This document shows, one piece after another, positions 9,374 through 17,444 of a stretch of DNA of 64,000 nucleotides (positions within the stretch are counted from its first letter, which is position 1; every line of letters begins with the position of its first letter). The DNA lies in assembly GCA_963801475.1 (NCBI GenBank), contig CAWDEX010000001.1, forward strand, positions 1,736,001-1,800,000, read 5' to 3'. The notes under the pieces were generated by a model. That model made no database searches and had not been told where the DNA came from. It saw only the letters and a list, made by a program, of their open reading frames with translations. The DNA is from DAOMFB01 sp963801475 (lineage in GTDB: Bacteria > Acidobacteriota > Thermoanaerobaculia > UBA5066). The position numbers and the translations under genes are program-made.

Positions 9374-10270
9374 TCACCTTCCGGAGATTCCCCGGTCGTT
9401 TCCCAGGAATTCCCCGGCACGGTAGCTCGAACGGACGAACGGCCCGGCGAAGACGTGGCGGAAGCCGAGCTTTTCACCGGCCTTCTGCAGCCGGGCGAAC
9501 CGCTCGGGGGCCGCGTACTCGACGACCGGAAGATTCCACCCCGAAGGGCGAAGGTACTGTCCCACCGTGACGACATCCACTCCGGCCCCCTTGAGGGCCC
9601 GGAAGACCTCGACGACCTCCGGATCCGTTTCGCCGAACCCGAGCATCAGGCCGGACTTCGTCGTCATCCCCGGATGGCGACGCTGCACGCGTTCGAGAAG
9701 AGCGATCGAGCGTTCGAAGTCCGCTTTCGGACGGACCGACGGATAGAGTCGGGGCACCGTCTCGACGTTGTGGTTGTAGACGTCGGGCTCCTCGTCCGCG
9801 ACCCGGTCGATCTGCGCCTCGATCCCGTTGAAGTCCGGGGTCAGGACCTCCACTGTCCGCGCGGGATCTTCTCCCCGGAGGGCCCGGACGACCGCAGCCC
9901 AGTGTTCCGAGCCGCCGTCCGGCAGGTCGTCGCGGTCCACGGAGGTGACCACGACGTGGTCGAGCCCCATCTCCCGCGCCGCTCTTGCGACGGCTGCCGG
10001 CTCCCCGGGATCGAGCGGGCGCGGCTTTCCCGACGCGATGTGGCAGAACCCGCAGGCTCGCGTGCAGACATCGCCCCCGATGAGGAACGTGGCCGTCCTG
10101 CGTTCGAAGCACTCCGTCCGGTTCGGGCAGCGCGCCTCCTCGCAGACGGTGGAAAGGCGGCCCTGGCGCATCCGCGCCTTCATCTCGTGCAGTTCGCCGA
10201 GGCGCAGCTTCTTCTCGCGGATCCACGGCGGAAGCGCCGGCTCGCCGCGGACCGGGCCCGGCCGGCTCAC
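9374..10270 (-). CDS. lipA: Lipoyl synthase
   Basis: 298 residues. Radical SAM enzyme that inserts two sulfurs into octanoyl groups on lipoyl domains. Both iron-sulfur motifs are visible: the auxiliary-cluster cysteines (CEEARCPNRTEC) and the radical SAM CxxxCxxC (CTRACGFC). Other family marks are TVEVLTPDF, YNHNVETVPRLY and TKSGLMLGFGE. I chose the GTG at 10270 because it overlaps the SPOR-gene stop codon as GTGA and puts the first conserved residues at normal positions; a longer reading would run into that gene. Part of the nfeD-to-nudix operon. Confidence 0.96.
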   Translation of the reverse strand: MSRPGPVRGEPALPPWIREKKLRLGELHEMKARMRQGRLSTVCEEARCPNRTECFERRTATFLIGGDVCTRACGFCHIASGKPRPLDPGEPAAVARAAREMGLDHVVVTSVDRDDLPDGGSEHWAAVVRALRGEDPARTVEVLTPDFNGIEAQIDRVADEEPDVYNHNVETVPRLYPSVRPKADFERSIALLERVQRRHPGMTTKSGLMLGFGETDPEVVEVFRALKGAGVDVVTVGQYLRPSGWNLPVVEYAAPERFARLQKAGEKLGFRHVFAGPFVRSSYRAGEFLGNDRGISGR

Positions 10271-10908
10271 GGGACGACGATCGGACGCTGCTTCGTCTTC
10301 TCGACCTTCTGGATCCTCGTCGCTGCCGACGTGGCCTTGCTTCGGTCGGGATACGGCCCCGCGCGGACGCGGAACCACCCCGGCTTGTTCGGAACAGGCG
10401 TCACGTCGGCCGCGAAGCCGTCGGCCCGGAGCTTCTTCGTCTTCTCGTCGGCCTCTCCCGCGTTCTGCGTCGCCAGGACCTGGACGAAGAACGGGCCCTC
10501 CTTCCTCGCCGCCGGCTTCGCCGTCGGCGCGGGCTTCGGCGTCGGCGTCGCAGGAGCCGCCGTGGGTTGCGGTCTCGGCGTCGGCGTCGCGGGAGCGGGA
10601 GGCTCGCTCTTCGTCACGGGCGACGGCACGTCGGCCTTCCCGCCGGACCCCTTCGCCCCGTCGGCGAATCCGAGCTTCGTTTCGTCGGCCGGCTTCGACG
10701 AAGCGGCCGGGGACGCCGTCGCCCCCGGGCCGTCGGAGGCCTGCGCGATCGTCGCCGCCGCGACGGGGCCCTTCTTCGCCGCCGCGCCGGTCCTCATCCC
10801 GAAGAAGAAGGCGAGCGCCAGGGCGAGGAGAAGCAGGAAGAAAAAAGCCGCCGCCTGCCGGCCCGTGACGGAGACCTGGTAATGGACGCCCGGGTTCTCT
10901 TCGTCCAC
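10267..10908 (-). CDS. SPOR-domain membrane protein
   Basis: 213 residues. One N-terminal membrane helix (about residues 19-37, very Leu/Ala/Phe-rich) is followed by a long low-complexity Pro/Ala/Thr linker containing two near-copies of ATPTPRPQP/ATPTPKPAP. A C-terminal SPOR domain begins near residue 135 (GPFFVQVLATQN) and ends with the RAGPYPDRSKA segment. SPOR domains bind glycan strands lacking stem peptides at division septa, so the protein probably sits in the inner membrane and reaches into the cell wall. The GTG start is 7 bases after the slipin stop. Confidence 0.87.
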   Translation of the reverse strand: MDEENPGVHYQVSVTGRQAAAFFFLLLLALALAFFFGMRTGAAAKKGPVAAATIAQASDGPGATASPAASSKPADETKLGFADGAKGSGGKADVPSPVTKSEPPAPATPTPRPQPTAAPATPTPKPAPTAKPAARKEGPFFVQVLATQNAGEADEKTKKLRADGFAADVTPVPNKPGWFRVRAGPYPDRSKATSAATRIQKVEKTKQRPIVVP

Positions 10909-10915
10909 GCGCGCC

Positions 10916-11695
10916 TCAGCTCCCGCTTCCAGGCTTCCTCGCGTTCAGGAAGCTCGAGATCAGGTCGATGGGAAGCGGGAAGATGATGGTGGAGTTCTTC
11001 TCCGTGGCGATCTCGGTCAGCGTCTGCAGGTACCGGAGCTGGAGCGTGGCGGGCTGCCGGCCGATGATCTCCGCGGCCTCGGAAAGCTGCCGCGACGCCT
11101 CGTACTCGCCCGAGGCGTGGATGATCTTCGCCCGTTTCTCCCGCTCGGCTTCGGCCTGCTTGGCCATGGCGCGCTGCATCTCGATCGGCAGGTCGACCTG
11201 CTTCACTTCCACGATGGTCACCTTGACCCCCCACGGCTCGGTGTGCCGGTCGAGGATCTCCTGCAGGGAGAGGTTCAGCTTCTCCCGCTCGGAGAGGAGC
11301 TCGTCGAGCGTCGCCTGCCCCAGGACGGAACGGAGCGTCGTCTGGGCGAGCTGCGACGTGGCGACGAAGAAGTTCGCCACCTTGACGATCGCCTTCGCCG
11401 GGTCCATGACGTGGAAGTAGACGACGGCGTTCACCTTCACCGAGACGTTGTCCTTGGTGATGACGTCCTGCGGCGGGACTTCGAGCGTCACGGTGCGCAG
11501 GTCGACCCGCACCATCTTCTCGAAAGGCCAGAAGATGAACGTCAGGCCCGGCCCCTTCGGCGCGAGCCCGAGGCGCCCCAGCCAGAAGGTCACCGCCCGC
11601 TCGTACTCGTTGAGGATGTTGATCCATTTCGAGAAGAAGACGATGACGACGAGGATGACGGCGACCGCGAACGGACCCGGCAGGAACTGGTTCAT
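10916..11695 (-). CDS. Slipin/stomatin-family SPFH protein
   Basis: 259 residues. An N-terminal hydrophobic helix (about 8-26) anchors an SPFH/band-7 domain. Typical marks are NEYERAVTFWLGRL, GPGLTFIFWPFEKM, RTVTLEVPPQDVITKDNV and AVVYFHVMDP, followed by a charged helical region with AKQAEAEREKRAKIIHA. Slipins form oligomeric membrane scaffolds and are commonly paired with an NfeD protein, as here: its ATG overlaps the stop codon of the upstream nfeD gene (ATGA). Confidence 0.93.
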   Translation of the reverse strand: MNQFLPGPFAVAVILVVIVFFSKWINILNEYERAVTFWLGRLGLAPKGPGLTFIFWPFEKMVRVDLRTVTLEVPPQDVITKDNVSVKVNAVVYFHVMDPAKAIVKVANFFVATSQLAQTTLRSVLGQATLDELLSEREKLNLSLQEILDRHTEPWGVKVTIVEVKQVDLPIEMQRAMAKQAEAEREKRAKIIHASGEYEASRQLSEAAEIIGRQPATLQLRYLQTLTEIATEKNSTIIFPLPIDLISSFLNARKPGSGS

Positions 11696-13032
11696 GAAGG
11701 CTCCTTGTGCGGTGTGGGGGCGGTGTGCGGGCGGACCACGAGGGACAGCCCGTCGACGGCCACGATCTCGACGGGCTGGCCGGCGGCGACGGGCGTTTCG
11801 GAGCGCGCGTCCCAATAGGTGCCGTCGGCGAAGACTTTTCCGGTCGGGTCGATCGCCGTCCGGGCCGCGACGACGAGGCCGACGAGGACGCCGTCCCCGG
11901 TCCGGTCGGGGAGGCTCTGGATGGCGATGGCCCGGTACGACAGGACGGCCAGAATCGCGGCGGTCGTCGCGGCCGCGGCCACGAGGAACCAGAGCTCGCC
12001 GCGAGGGGCGAAGTCCGTCCGGTAGAAGAGGAGAACGGCGCCCAGGATCATCGACAGGGCGCCCCCGAGCGCGAAGAGGCCGTGCCCGGCGAGCTTCACC
12101 TCGAGGAGGAAGAAGAGAAGCCCGAGGAGGAGCAGCCCGATCCCGACCCAGTTCGTCGGAAGGACGGACAGGGCGAAGAGGCCGAGAAGCAGGCAGATGC
12201 CGCCGAGGACGCCGGGAAAGATCGCTCCAGGGTTCTGAAGCTCCGCGTAGAGACCGACGAGCCCGAGCAGCATCAGGAGGCCCGCCATCGCGGGGTTCGC
12301 GACGACGGCGAGGGCGCGCTGGAGCGGCGTCATGTCCGTCACGCGTACGGAGAGGCCGGACGTCCGGAGGACGACGTCCGGACGGCCGACCCGCTTGCAC
12401 GTCCGGCCGTCCAGTTGCGCGAGGAGGTCGGGAATGTCCCGCGCCACGATCTCGACGAGCTTCTTGTCCCGGCTCTCCGTTTCGGAGAAGGAAACCGCGT
12501 CGGTGATCGTCCGGACCGCGAGGTCGGCCGGCCGGCCCCGTGGCTCCGTGAGCGACCGGAGCTGCGCCGCGGCGTCCTCGCTGACCTTCCTCCCGATCGT
12601 CTTCGGCAGGTCCTCTCCCTGGCCTCCGACCGGCGAGGCCGCGCCCGCGTTCGTTCCGGGCGCCATGGCCGCCACGTCGCAGGCCATCAGGACGAAGAAA
12701 CCGGCGGAGGCGGCCTGCCCGCCCGGCGGCCAGACGTAGCCCACGACGGGAACGGGCGAGGCCAGGATCGCCTGCGTGATCTTGCGGGTGGAGTCGAGCC
12801 GCCCGCCCGGCGTGTTGATCCGGAGGATGACGAGCGGCGCACCGCCCGCCGCGGCCTCCTCGATCGTCCGGACGAGGAAGTCGGCGCTGACGGCGTGGAC
12901 CTCGGTGTTCAGGTCCGCGACGACGACCGTGCCCTTCGACGGCACGGGGGCCGCCTTGCCGGCCGGCTCCCCCGCCAGGCCCGGGAGCGCCGCGAGCGCC
13001 AGGAAGGGGACGAGGAACGGAGCTGGCCGCAC
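11692..13032 (-). CDS. nfeD: NfeD-family membrane protein with ClpP-like protease domain
   Basis: 446 residues. A signal peptide leads a ClpP-class serine protease domain with INTPGG and the nucleophile in GQAASAG (Ser near 109); a Lys near 149 is a plausible general base. About four to five membrane helices follow (roughly 245-360), then a C-terminal OB-fold (GKVFADGTYWDA). This is the long NfeD1b form that cleaves stomatin-like partners in characterised archaeal homologues, consistent with the downstream slipin. The GTG start is chosen because TATAAT lies six bases upstream. First gene of a seven-gene minus-strand operon. Confidence 0.93.
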   Translation of the reverse strand: MRPAPFLVPFLALAALPGLAGEPAGKAAPVPSKGTVVVADLNTEVHAVSADFLVRTIEEAAAGGAPLVILRINTPGGRLDSTRKITQAILASPVPVVGYVWPPGGQAASAGFFVLMACDVAAMAPGTNAGAASPVGGQGEDLPKTIGRKVSEDAAAQLRSLTEPRGRPADLAVRTITDAVSFSETESRDKKLVEIVARDIPDLLAQLDGRTCKRVGRPDVVLRTSGLSVRVTDMTPLQRALAVVANPAMAGLLMLLGLVGLYAELQNPGAIFPGVLGGICLLLGLFALSVLPTNWVGIGLLLLGLLFFLLEVKLAGHGLFALGGALSMILGAVLLFYRTDFAPRGELWFLVAAAATTAAILAVLSYRAIAIQSLPDRTGDGVLVGLVVAARTAIDPTGKVFADGTYWDARSETPVAAGQPVEIVAVDGLSLVVRPHTAPTPHKEPS

Positions 13033-13038
13033 GAGGTC

Positions 13039-13044
13039 ATTATA
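13039..13044 (-). promoter_or_regulatory. Candidate -10 element of the nfeD operon (leaderless)
   Basis: A perfect TATAAT on the minus strand, six bases before the GTG at 13032 and with no ribosome binding site. It is the most consensus-like of all such hexamers in the window. Confidence 0.6.
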
Positions 13045-13069
13045 GGAACCGCCGGCGACCGGCGCGTGC

Positions 13070-13075
13070 TACAAA
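13070..13075 (+). promoter_or_regulatory. Candidate -10 element of the PAP2 gene (leaderless)
   Basis: TACAAA five bases before the GTG at 13081, back to back with the nfeD promoter in a 48-base divergent spacer. Confidence 0.45.
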
Positions 13076-13080
13076 GCGCC

Positions 13081-13989
13081 GTGCGTCTTCAGCCCGTCGA
13101 GAAGCTGACGATCTCCTTCGCGGCTCTCCTCGTCGCCGCAGGCCTCCTTTTCTGGCCGCGCGTGGCCGACCACTCCGCGATCCTGAAGATCGCCGTGGCC
13201 GGTATCGTTCCGATGGGCGTCGCCGGGGCGCGTCGGCGGTGGCCCGGCGCCGGAAGGCTCGTGAACGCGGCGCTCGACTTCCACATCGTCGCCCCGATCC
13301 TCCTCATCTTCGACAACCTCGGGCCGCTCATCCGCGCCGTCCACCCCGTCGACCGGGACGGATGGCTCATCGCCGCGGACCGGTTTCTCCTCGGCACGGA
13401 CGCCGCCCGCCTCTTCGACGGTCTCTCCACGCCGCTGCTCGGGTCCGTTCTGTCGTTCTTCTACGCTCTGTACTTCTTTCACCCGATCGTCCTCGCGGCC
13501 CTTGTCTACGGGGACGACCTCCGCGCCCTGGGCCGCCCGGGCCCCCGCTTCGCCCGATTCGGATTCCTCGTCGTCCTCGCCTTCTACGTCAGCTACGCGG
13601 GCTACTTCACGGTTCCCGCCGTCGGACCGAGGTACACGATCTCCTTCTCCTCCCCGATCGCCCGCGGGCCCGTGGGAAACGCCATCGACGCGGTTCTCGA
13701 AAGGGCGGAGACGAACAAACGGGACGTCTTCCCCTCCGGGCACACGATGGTCGTCACGGTCGTCCTGATCGAGGCGGCCCGACGCTCGCGGAGGACGTTC
13801 CTCGGATTCCTTTTCTTTGCCGTCCCGCTCTACGCCGCGACCATCTACGGGCGGTACCACTATCTCGTCGATGTCCTCGCCGGCTTCGCCCTCACGCCTC
13901 TGGTGCTCTGGGCGGGCGACGCCTGGCTGCGCCGGCGCGAGCCCGGAACCTACGTGCCGGAGGGAACCGGCCGGCAGACGATCCGGTAG
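13081..13989 (+). CDS. PAP2-superfamily membrane phosphatase/phosphotransferase (inositol-phosphorylceramide-synthase-like)
   Basis: 302 residues with about six membrane helices. The PAP2 signature is present: VGPRYTI, then FPSGHTMVV (catalytic His) and GRYHYLVDVLAG (second His and Asp, as HxxxD). The family includes lipid phosphate phosphatases and the AUR1-like enzymes that move an inositol-phosphate headgroup onto ceramide. Its tail overlaps the 3' end of a convergent operon that looks sphingolipid-related, so a ceramide headgroup or long-chain-base phosphate role is an attractive inference, not shown. The start at GTG 13081 is set by TACAAA five bases upstream; a frame extension further upstream lies antisense to nfeD. 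Confidence 0.82.
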   Translation: MRLQPVEKLTISFAALLVAAGLLFWPRVADHSAILKIAVAGIVPMGVAGARRRWPGAGRLVNAALDFHIVAPILLIFDNLGPLIRAVHPVDRDGWLIAADRFLLGTDAARLFDGLSTPLLGSVLSFFYALYFFHPIVLAALVYGDDLRALGRPGPRFARFGFLVVLAFYVSYAGYFTVPAVGPRYTISFSSPIARGPVGNAIDAVLERAETNKRDVFPSGHTMVVTVVLIEAARRSRRTFLGFLFFAVPLYAATIYGRYHYLVDVLAGFALTPLVLWAGDAWLRRREPGTYVPEGTGRQTIR

Positions 13990-15098
13990 CGACGGTGGAT
14001 CCGGCCCCCGAAGACCTCGAGGGGCCTGAGGATGTCGAGGTTGTCCTCGAGCATCCACGAGAACTCGGCCCACTTGGTGCCGATCCGGACCCCTTCCTTC
14101 ATCGCCTCGTAGTAGAGGATCGCGTCGAAGCCCCGCTTCCGGTACTCGGGGAGGACGCCGAGGGCCATCGTCCGCGAGCGGTCGATCTTCCCCTTGAGGA
14201 GGAGGAACTTCAGCCACCCGAACGGGAAGAGCGACCCTCCCAGCTTGTTCAGGACGAGGTTGTAGTCCGGGATCGCGAGGTGAAACGCCACCGGCGTCCC
14301 GTTCAGCTCCACGAAGAGGACCCAGGGCGGGTAGAGGAGCGGCTTGAGCTTCTTCGCCATCGCGTCGATCTCCTCCGACGTCATCGGCACGAAGCCCCAG
14401 TTCTTCTCCCACGCCCGGTTGTAGATCTCCTTGACGATCGCGAGATCCTCGGCGAAGCGGTCCATCCGGATCGTCCGGACGGTCAGCCCCCCCTTCTCGC
14501 GGCGGCGGACCCCCTCGGCGATCCGGCCCAGCCGGGCGAGCGAGCGGTCCGACACGGGCGCGAGGATCGCGACGAGGTCCTTCTCCTTGACGAACCCGGC
14601 GGACGAGAAGAGCTCGAGGTAGTAGGCCGGGTTGTACGTCATCATCAGGAACGGAATGCCGGGATCGCTCTCAGCGGGGATCAGCGCGCCGACCTCCTCG
14701 TTCAACGAGGGATTGGCCGGTCCGCGAAGCCTGTCGCAGCCCGGGAGGATCTCCCTGACGGCGCCTTCCGCCGCGGCGAAAAGCGCCCGGGCGGCCTCGG
14801 GGTCGTTCTCGCACTCGAAGAAGCCGAAAAATCCCGTTCGGTCCTCGTGGACCCGGTTGTGCTCGTCGTCGGCGATCGCGGCGAGGCGGCCGACGACCTT
14901 CCCGTCGCGCCGGGCCAGGAAGAGCCGCTTCCGGGCATGCTTCCAGAAGGGGTTCTTCGCCTCGTCGAGCATCCAGCGGACGTCGGACCGGAGCGGCGGC
15001 GCCCAGTCCGGGTTGCCGGAATAGATCCGGTACGGCAGCTCTACGAAGTCCCGGAGGTCGCTCCCCGCAGAGACGGGAGCGACGGACACCGGTGACAT
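13950..15098 (-). CDS. GNAT-like acyltransferase, candidate bacterial ceramide synthase
   Basis: 382 residues, longer than a simple GNAT. Visible marks include an N-terminal PYRIYSGNPDWAPPLRSDV, GRLAAIADDEHNRVHEDR, GFFGFFECENDPEAA, LRGPANPSLNEEVG and, in the C-terminal GNAT-like half, MALGVLPEYRKRGFDAILY. This pattern matches the family of large acyl-CoA N-acyltransferases that, as I recall, includes the Caulobacter ceramide synthase; I could not run a comparison. It is the last gene of the operon epimerase-SPT-this gene, sharing one base with the SPT stop codon (TAATG). The gene order suggests it N-acylates the long-chain base made by its neighbours. Its end overlaps the convergent PAP2 gene by 40 bases. 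Confidence 0.75.
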   Translation of the reverse strand: MSPVSVAPVSAGSDLRDFVELPYRIYSGNPDWAPPLRSDVRWMLDEAKNPFWKHARKRLFLARRDGKVVGRLAAIADDEHNRVHEDRTGFFGFFECENDPEAARALFAAAEGAVREILPGCDRLRGPANPSLNEEVGALIPAESDPGIPFLMMTYNPAYYLELFSSAGFVKEKDLVAILAPVSDRSLARLGRIAEGVRRREKGGLTVRTIRMDRFAEDLAIVKEIYNRAWEKNWGFVPMTSEEIDAMAKKLKPLLYPPWVLFVELNGTPVAFHLAIPDYNLVLNKLGGSLFPFGWLKFLLLKGKIDRSRTMALGVLPEYRKRGFDAILYYEAMKEGVRIGTKWAEFSWMLEDNLDILRPLEVFGGRIHRRYRIVCRPVPSGT

Positions 15099-16375
15099 TA
15101 CGGAATCAGCCCCATCTCGCGGCCGACCTTCCGGAAGGCTCCGAGCGAGCGCGTGAGCTGCTCTCTCGTATGGGTCGCCATGTAAGACGTCCGGATCAGC
15201 GCGCGACCCGGGGGCGTCGCCGGACTGACGACGGCGTTCACGAAGACCCCTTCCTCCTGGAGGCGAATGGCCGTCCGGAAGGCATCCATGTCCTCGCCGA
15301 CGACGATGGGGATGACGGGCGTGTTGGAGTGACCGCAGTCGAATCCCATCGCCCGGAGCTCGGCGAGCATGAAGCGCGTGTTCTCCCAGAGCCTCTCGCG
15401 GCGCTCGGGCTCGGCCTCGATGATGTCCACGGCCGCGAGGGCCGCGGCGACGGAAGCGGGGGGCGGCGCGGCCGTGAACATGAGCGAGCGAGCCCGGTGC
15501 TTTACGTACTTGATCACGTCCACGTCCCCGACGACGAAGCCGCCGACCGTCGCGAGCGACTTCGAGAAGGTCCCCATGATCAGGTCGACGCGGTCCTCGA
15601 GGCCGAAGTGCTCGACCGTTCCCCGTCCGTGCTTTCCGAGGACGCCGATGCCGTGCGCGTCGTCCACCATGAACCCCACGTCCCATTCCTCGCAGAGACG
15701 GACGTAGTCGGGGATCGGGGCGATGTCCCCCTCCATCGAGAAGATGCCGTCCACGACGAGGAACCGGCCTCCCTTCGGGACGCCCATGGCGAGGAGCCGA
15801 CGAAGGTCCGACGGGTCGTTGTGCCGGAACTTCTTGACGTCCGCGCCCACGGCGAGGCGAGCCCCGTCGTAGATGCAGGCGTGGTCCTGCCGGTCGAGGT
15901 AGATCGTGTCGCCCTTCTGCGCGATCGTCGCGAGAACCCCGAGGTTGACGGCGAAGCCGGTCGAGAAGGTGACGCAGGCGGGCTTCTTCATGAACCCGGC
16001 CAGCCGCTCCTCGAGCTTGATGTGTATGTCGAGCGTGCCGTTCAGCAGCCGGCTTCCGGCGCACCCGGCTCCGTACTTCCTCACGGCGGCGATGGCGGCT
16101 TCCTTGACCTTCGGGTGGGAGGTGAGGCCGAGGTAGTTGTTCGACCCCAGCATGACCATCTCCCGGCCGTTCATCATGACGACCGGGTCCTGCCCCGACT
16201 CGATCGTCCGGAAGTAAGGGAACAGACCTGCGGCCTTCATCTCGTCGGGCGTCGTGTAGCTCCGGCACTTTTCGAAGATGGTGCGTCCCGTGGACGCAAC
16301 GGGCGGCATCGCCGTTTCGGCATACGCCCCTGCAGATCCGGCGGCCGCCGGCCGCGCCAGACGAATCTCGGTCAT
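15098..16375 (-). CDS. Alpha-oxoamine synthase, serine palmitoyltransferase-like
   Basis: 425 residues, PLP-dependent, condensing an amino acid with an acyl thioester. Family features: LGSNNYLGLTSHPKV, GAGCAGSRLLNGT, DRQDHACIYDGARL (His stacking on PLP), DDAHGIGVLGKHGRG and the PLP lysine in MGTFSKSLATVGG. The family covers BioF, Kbl, HemA and SPT, which cannot be cleanly separated by eye. Context favours SPT: no biotin or threonine genes are nearby, while a GNAT-like acyltransferase and an NAD-dependent epimerase/reductase share the operon, the layout known from bacterial ceramide synthesis. The N-terminal ~30 residues extend beyond the usual BioF start. Confidence 0.8.
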   Translation of the reverse strand: MTEIRLARPAAAGSAGAYAETAMPPVASTGRTIFEKCRSYTTPDEMKAAGLFPYFRTIESGQDPVVMMNGREMVMLGSNNYLGLTSHPKVKEAAIAAVRKYGAGCAGSRLLNGTLDIHIKLEERLAGFMKKPACVTFSTGFAVNLGVLATIAQKGDTIYLDRQDHACIYDGARLAVGADVKKFRHNDPSDLRRLLAMGVPKGGRFLVVDGIFSMEGDIAPIPDYVRLCEEWDVGFMVDDAHGIGVLGKHGRGTVEHFGLEDRVDLIMGTFSKSLATVGGFVVGDVDVIKYVKHRARSLMFTAAPPPASVAAALAAVDIIEAEPERRERLWENTRFMLAELRAMGFDCGHSNTPVIPIVVGEDMDAFRTAIRLQEEGVFVNAVVSPATPPGRALIRTSYMATHTREQLTRSLGAFRKVGREMGLIP

Positions 16376-16389
16376 CGGCTCCTCTTCCC

Positions 16390-17391
16390 TTAGGCAATGT
16401 TATCAGAGCGAATCCAGCCCGCCGCCAGATACCATTCCCACGTGCGCCGCGCTCCCGTGGCGAAATCGGTCTTAAGCGGTTCGCCCAGAGCGGCTTGGGC
16501 GTCCGAAACGTCGCAGAGCCAGGCGGGCTGGAGCATCTCGTCGGCCTTCTCGGAGTTGAAGACCGGCGGCCCGCTGCCGAGCCGGGAAACTGCGCCCGCC
16601 AGGAATCCCGCGAGCCGGATGACGCCGGCCGGCACCGGGACGAGCATCGGCCTTTTCGCCGGGAGGGTGGCCAGAGTCTCGGCGACCTCCCGATAGCTCA
16701 GCGCCTCGGGATGGGCGACGAAGAACGTTTCGTTCCGGCCCCCCCTCCGCAGCGCCCCCATCACGGCGGCGGCGAGGTCGAGCGCGTAGACGAGCTGAAT
16801 TCTCGGCGCCCCGCCTGCCAGCACCGGGACGACTCCTCTGGACGCGCCGACGAACAGATCGCGGATCGCCGTCTCGCGGGGGCCGTAGACGGCCGAGGGG
16901 CGGAGAATCGTGTGGGCGAGACGCTTCGCCGCCCGGACCTCGTCCTCCCCCTCCAGCTTCGAGCGTCCGTAGGCCGAGACCGGGCGGCCCGGCGCCGCGG
17001 CCTTCACGGGCATTCCGTCGCGGCTCGGCCCCGCCGCCGCCAGAGACGAGATGAGGACGACATGCGACCCCGGTGCCCGTGAAAGGGCCGCGCGGACGAC
17101 GTTCGCGGTTCCCGTGGCGTTGGCCTCCCGGTAGTCGGCCTCGGACCGGGCCGACGTCTTCCCGGCCGCGTGGACGACGGCCGCCGCCCCGTCGACCAGA
17201 GGGTTCAGCGACGCGGGGTCCCGGACGTCTCCCCGGACGGTCTCGACGGAAAGGCCCTTCAGCCAGCCCGGGGCGTCGGGCCGCCGGACCAGGGCGCGCA
17301 CCCGGAAGCCGCCGCCGAGGAGCGCTTCGGCCACGTGGCTGCCGACGAACCCGGTGCCCCCCGTGAGGGCGACGAGGCGTTGTGACTCCAA
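16390..17391 (-). CDS. NAD-dependent epimerase/dehydratase, candidate ceramide-pathway reductase (CerR-like)
   Basis: 333 residues of the extended short-chain dehydrogenase fold. The Rossmann motif GGTGFVGSHV lies near the N-terminus, followed by VVHAAGKTS, LISSLAAAG and the catalytic YGRSK (Tyr and Lys); RPSAVYGPRE is typical of the epimerase branch. As first gene of the operon, 14 bases before the SPT-like gene, it probably reduces the keto product of that enzyme, as proposed for CerR in Caulobacter. The start appears to be TTG at 17391. TAAACT nine bases upstream could be its -10. Alternative: a sugar-nucleotide enzyme unrelated to lipids. Confidence 0.8.
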   Translation of the reverse strand: MESQRLVALTGGTGFVGSHVAEALLGGGFRVRALVRRPDAPGWLKGLSVETVRGDVRDPASLNPLVDGAAAVVHAAGKTSARSEADYREANATGTANVVRAALSRAPGSHVVLISSLAAAGPSRDGMPVKAAAPGRPVSAYGRSKLEGEDEVRAAKRLAHTILRPSAVYGPRETAIRDLFVGASRGVVPVLAGGAPRIQLVYALDLAAAVMGALRRGGRNETFFVAHPEALSYREVAETLATLPAKRPMLVPVPAGVIRLAGFLAGAVSRLGSGPPVFNSEKADEMLQPAWLCDVSDAQAALGEPLKTDFATGARRTWEWYLAAGWIRSDNIA

Positions 17392-17434
17392 AGCGAGCGG
17401 AGTTTACTGTGAGAGGAGGACGCGGACTTCGTCG

Positions 17435-17440
17435 TATAGT
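17435..17440 (+). promoter_or_regulatory. Candidate -10 element of the M1 peptidase gene (leaderless)
   Basis: TATAGT four bases before the GTG at 17445, without a ribosome binding site. Confidence 0.45.
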
Positions 17441-17444
17441 CGCC

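Noticed and set aside
10480..10600. A short repeat of Pro/Thr/Ala codons in the SPOR gene, possibly a recombination hotspot.
   Set aside because: Two imperfect copies in a linker; such low-complexity linkers are normal.
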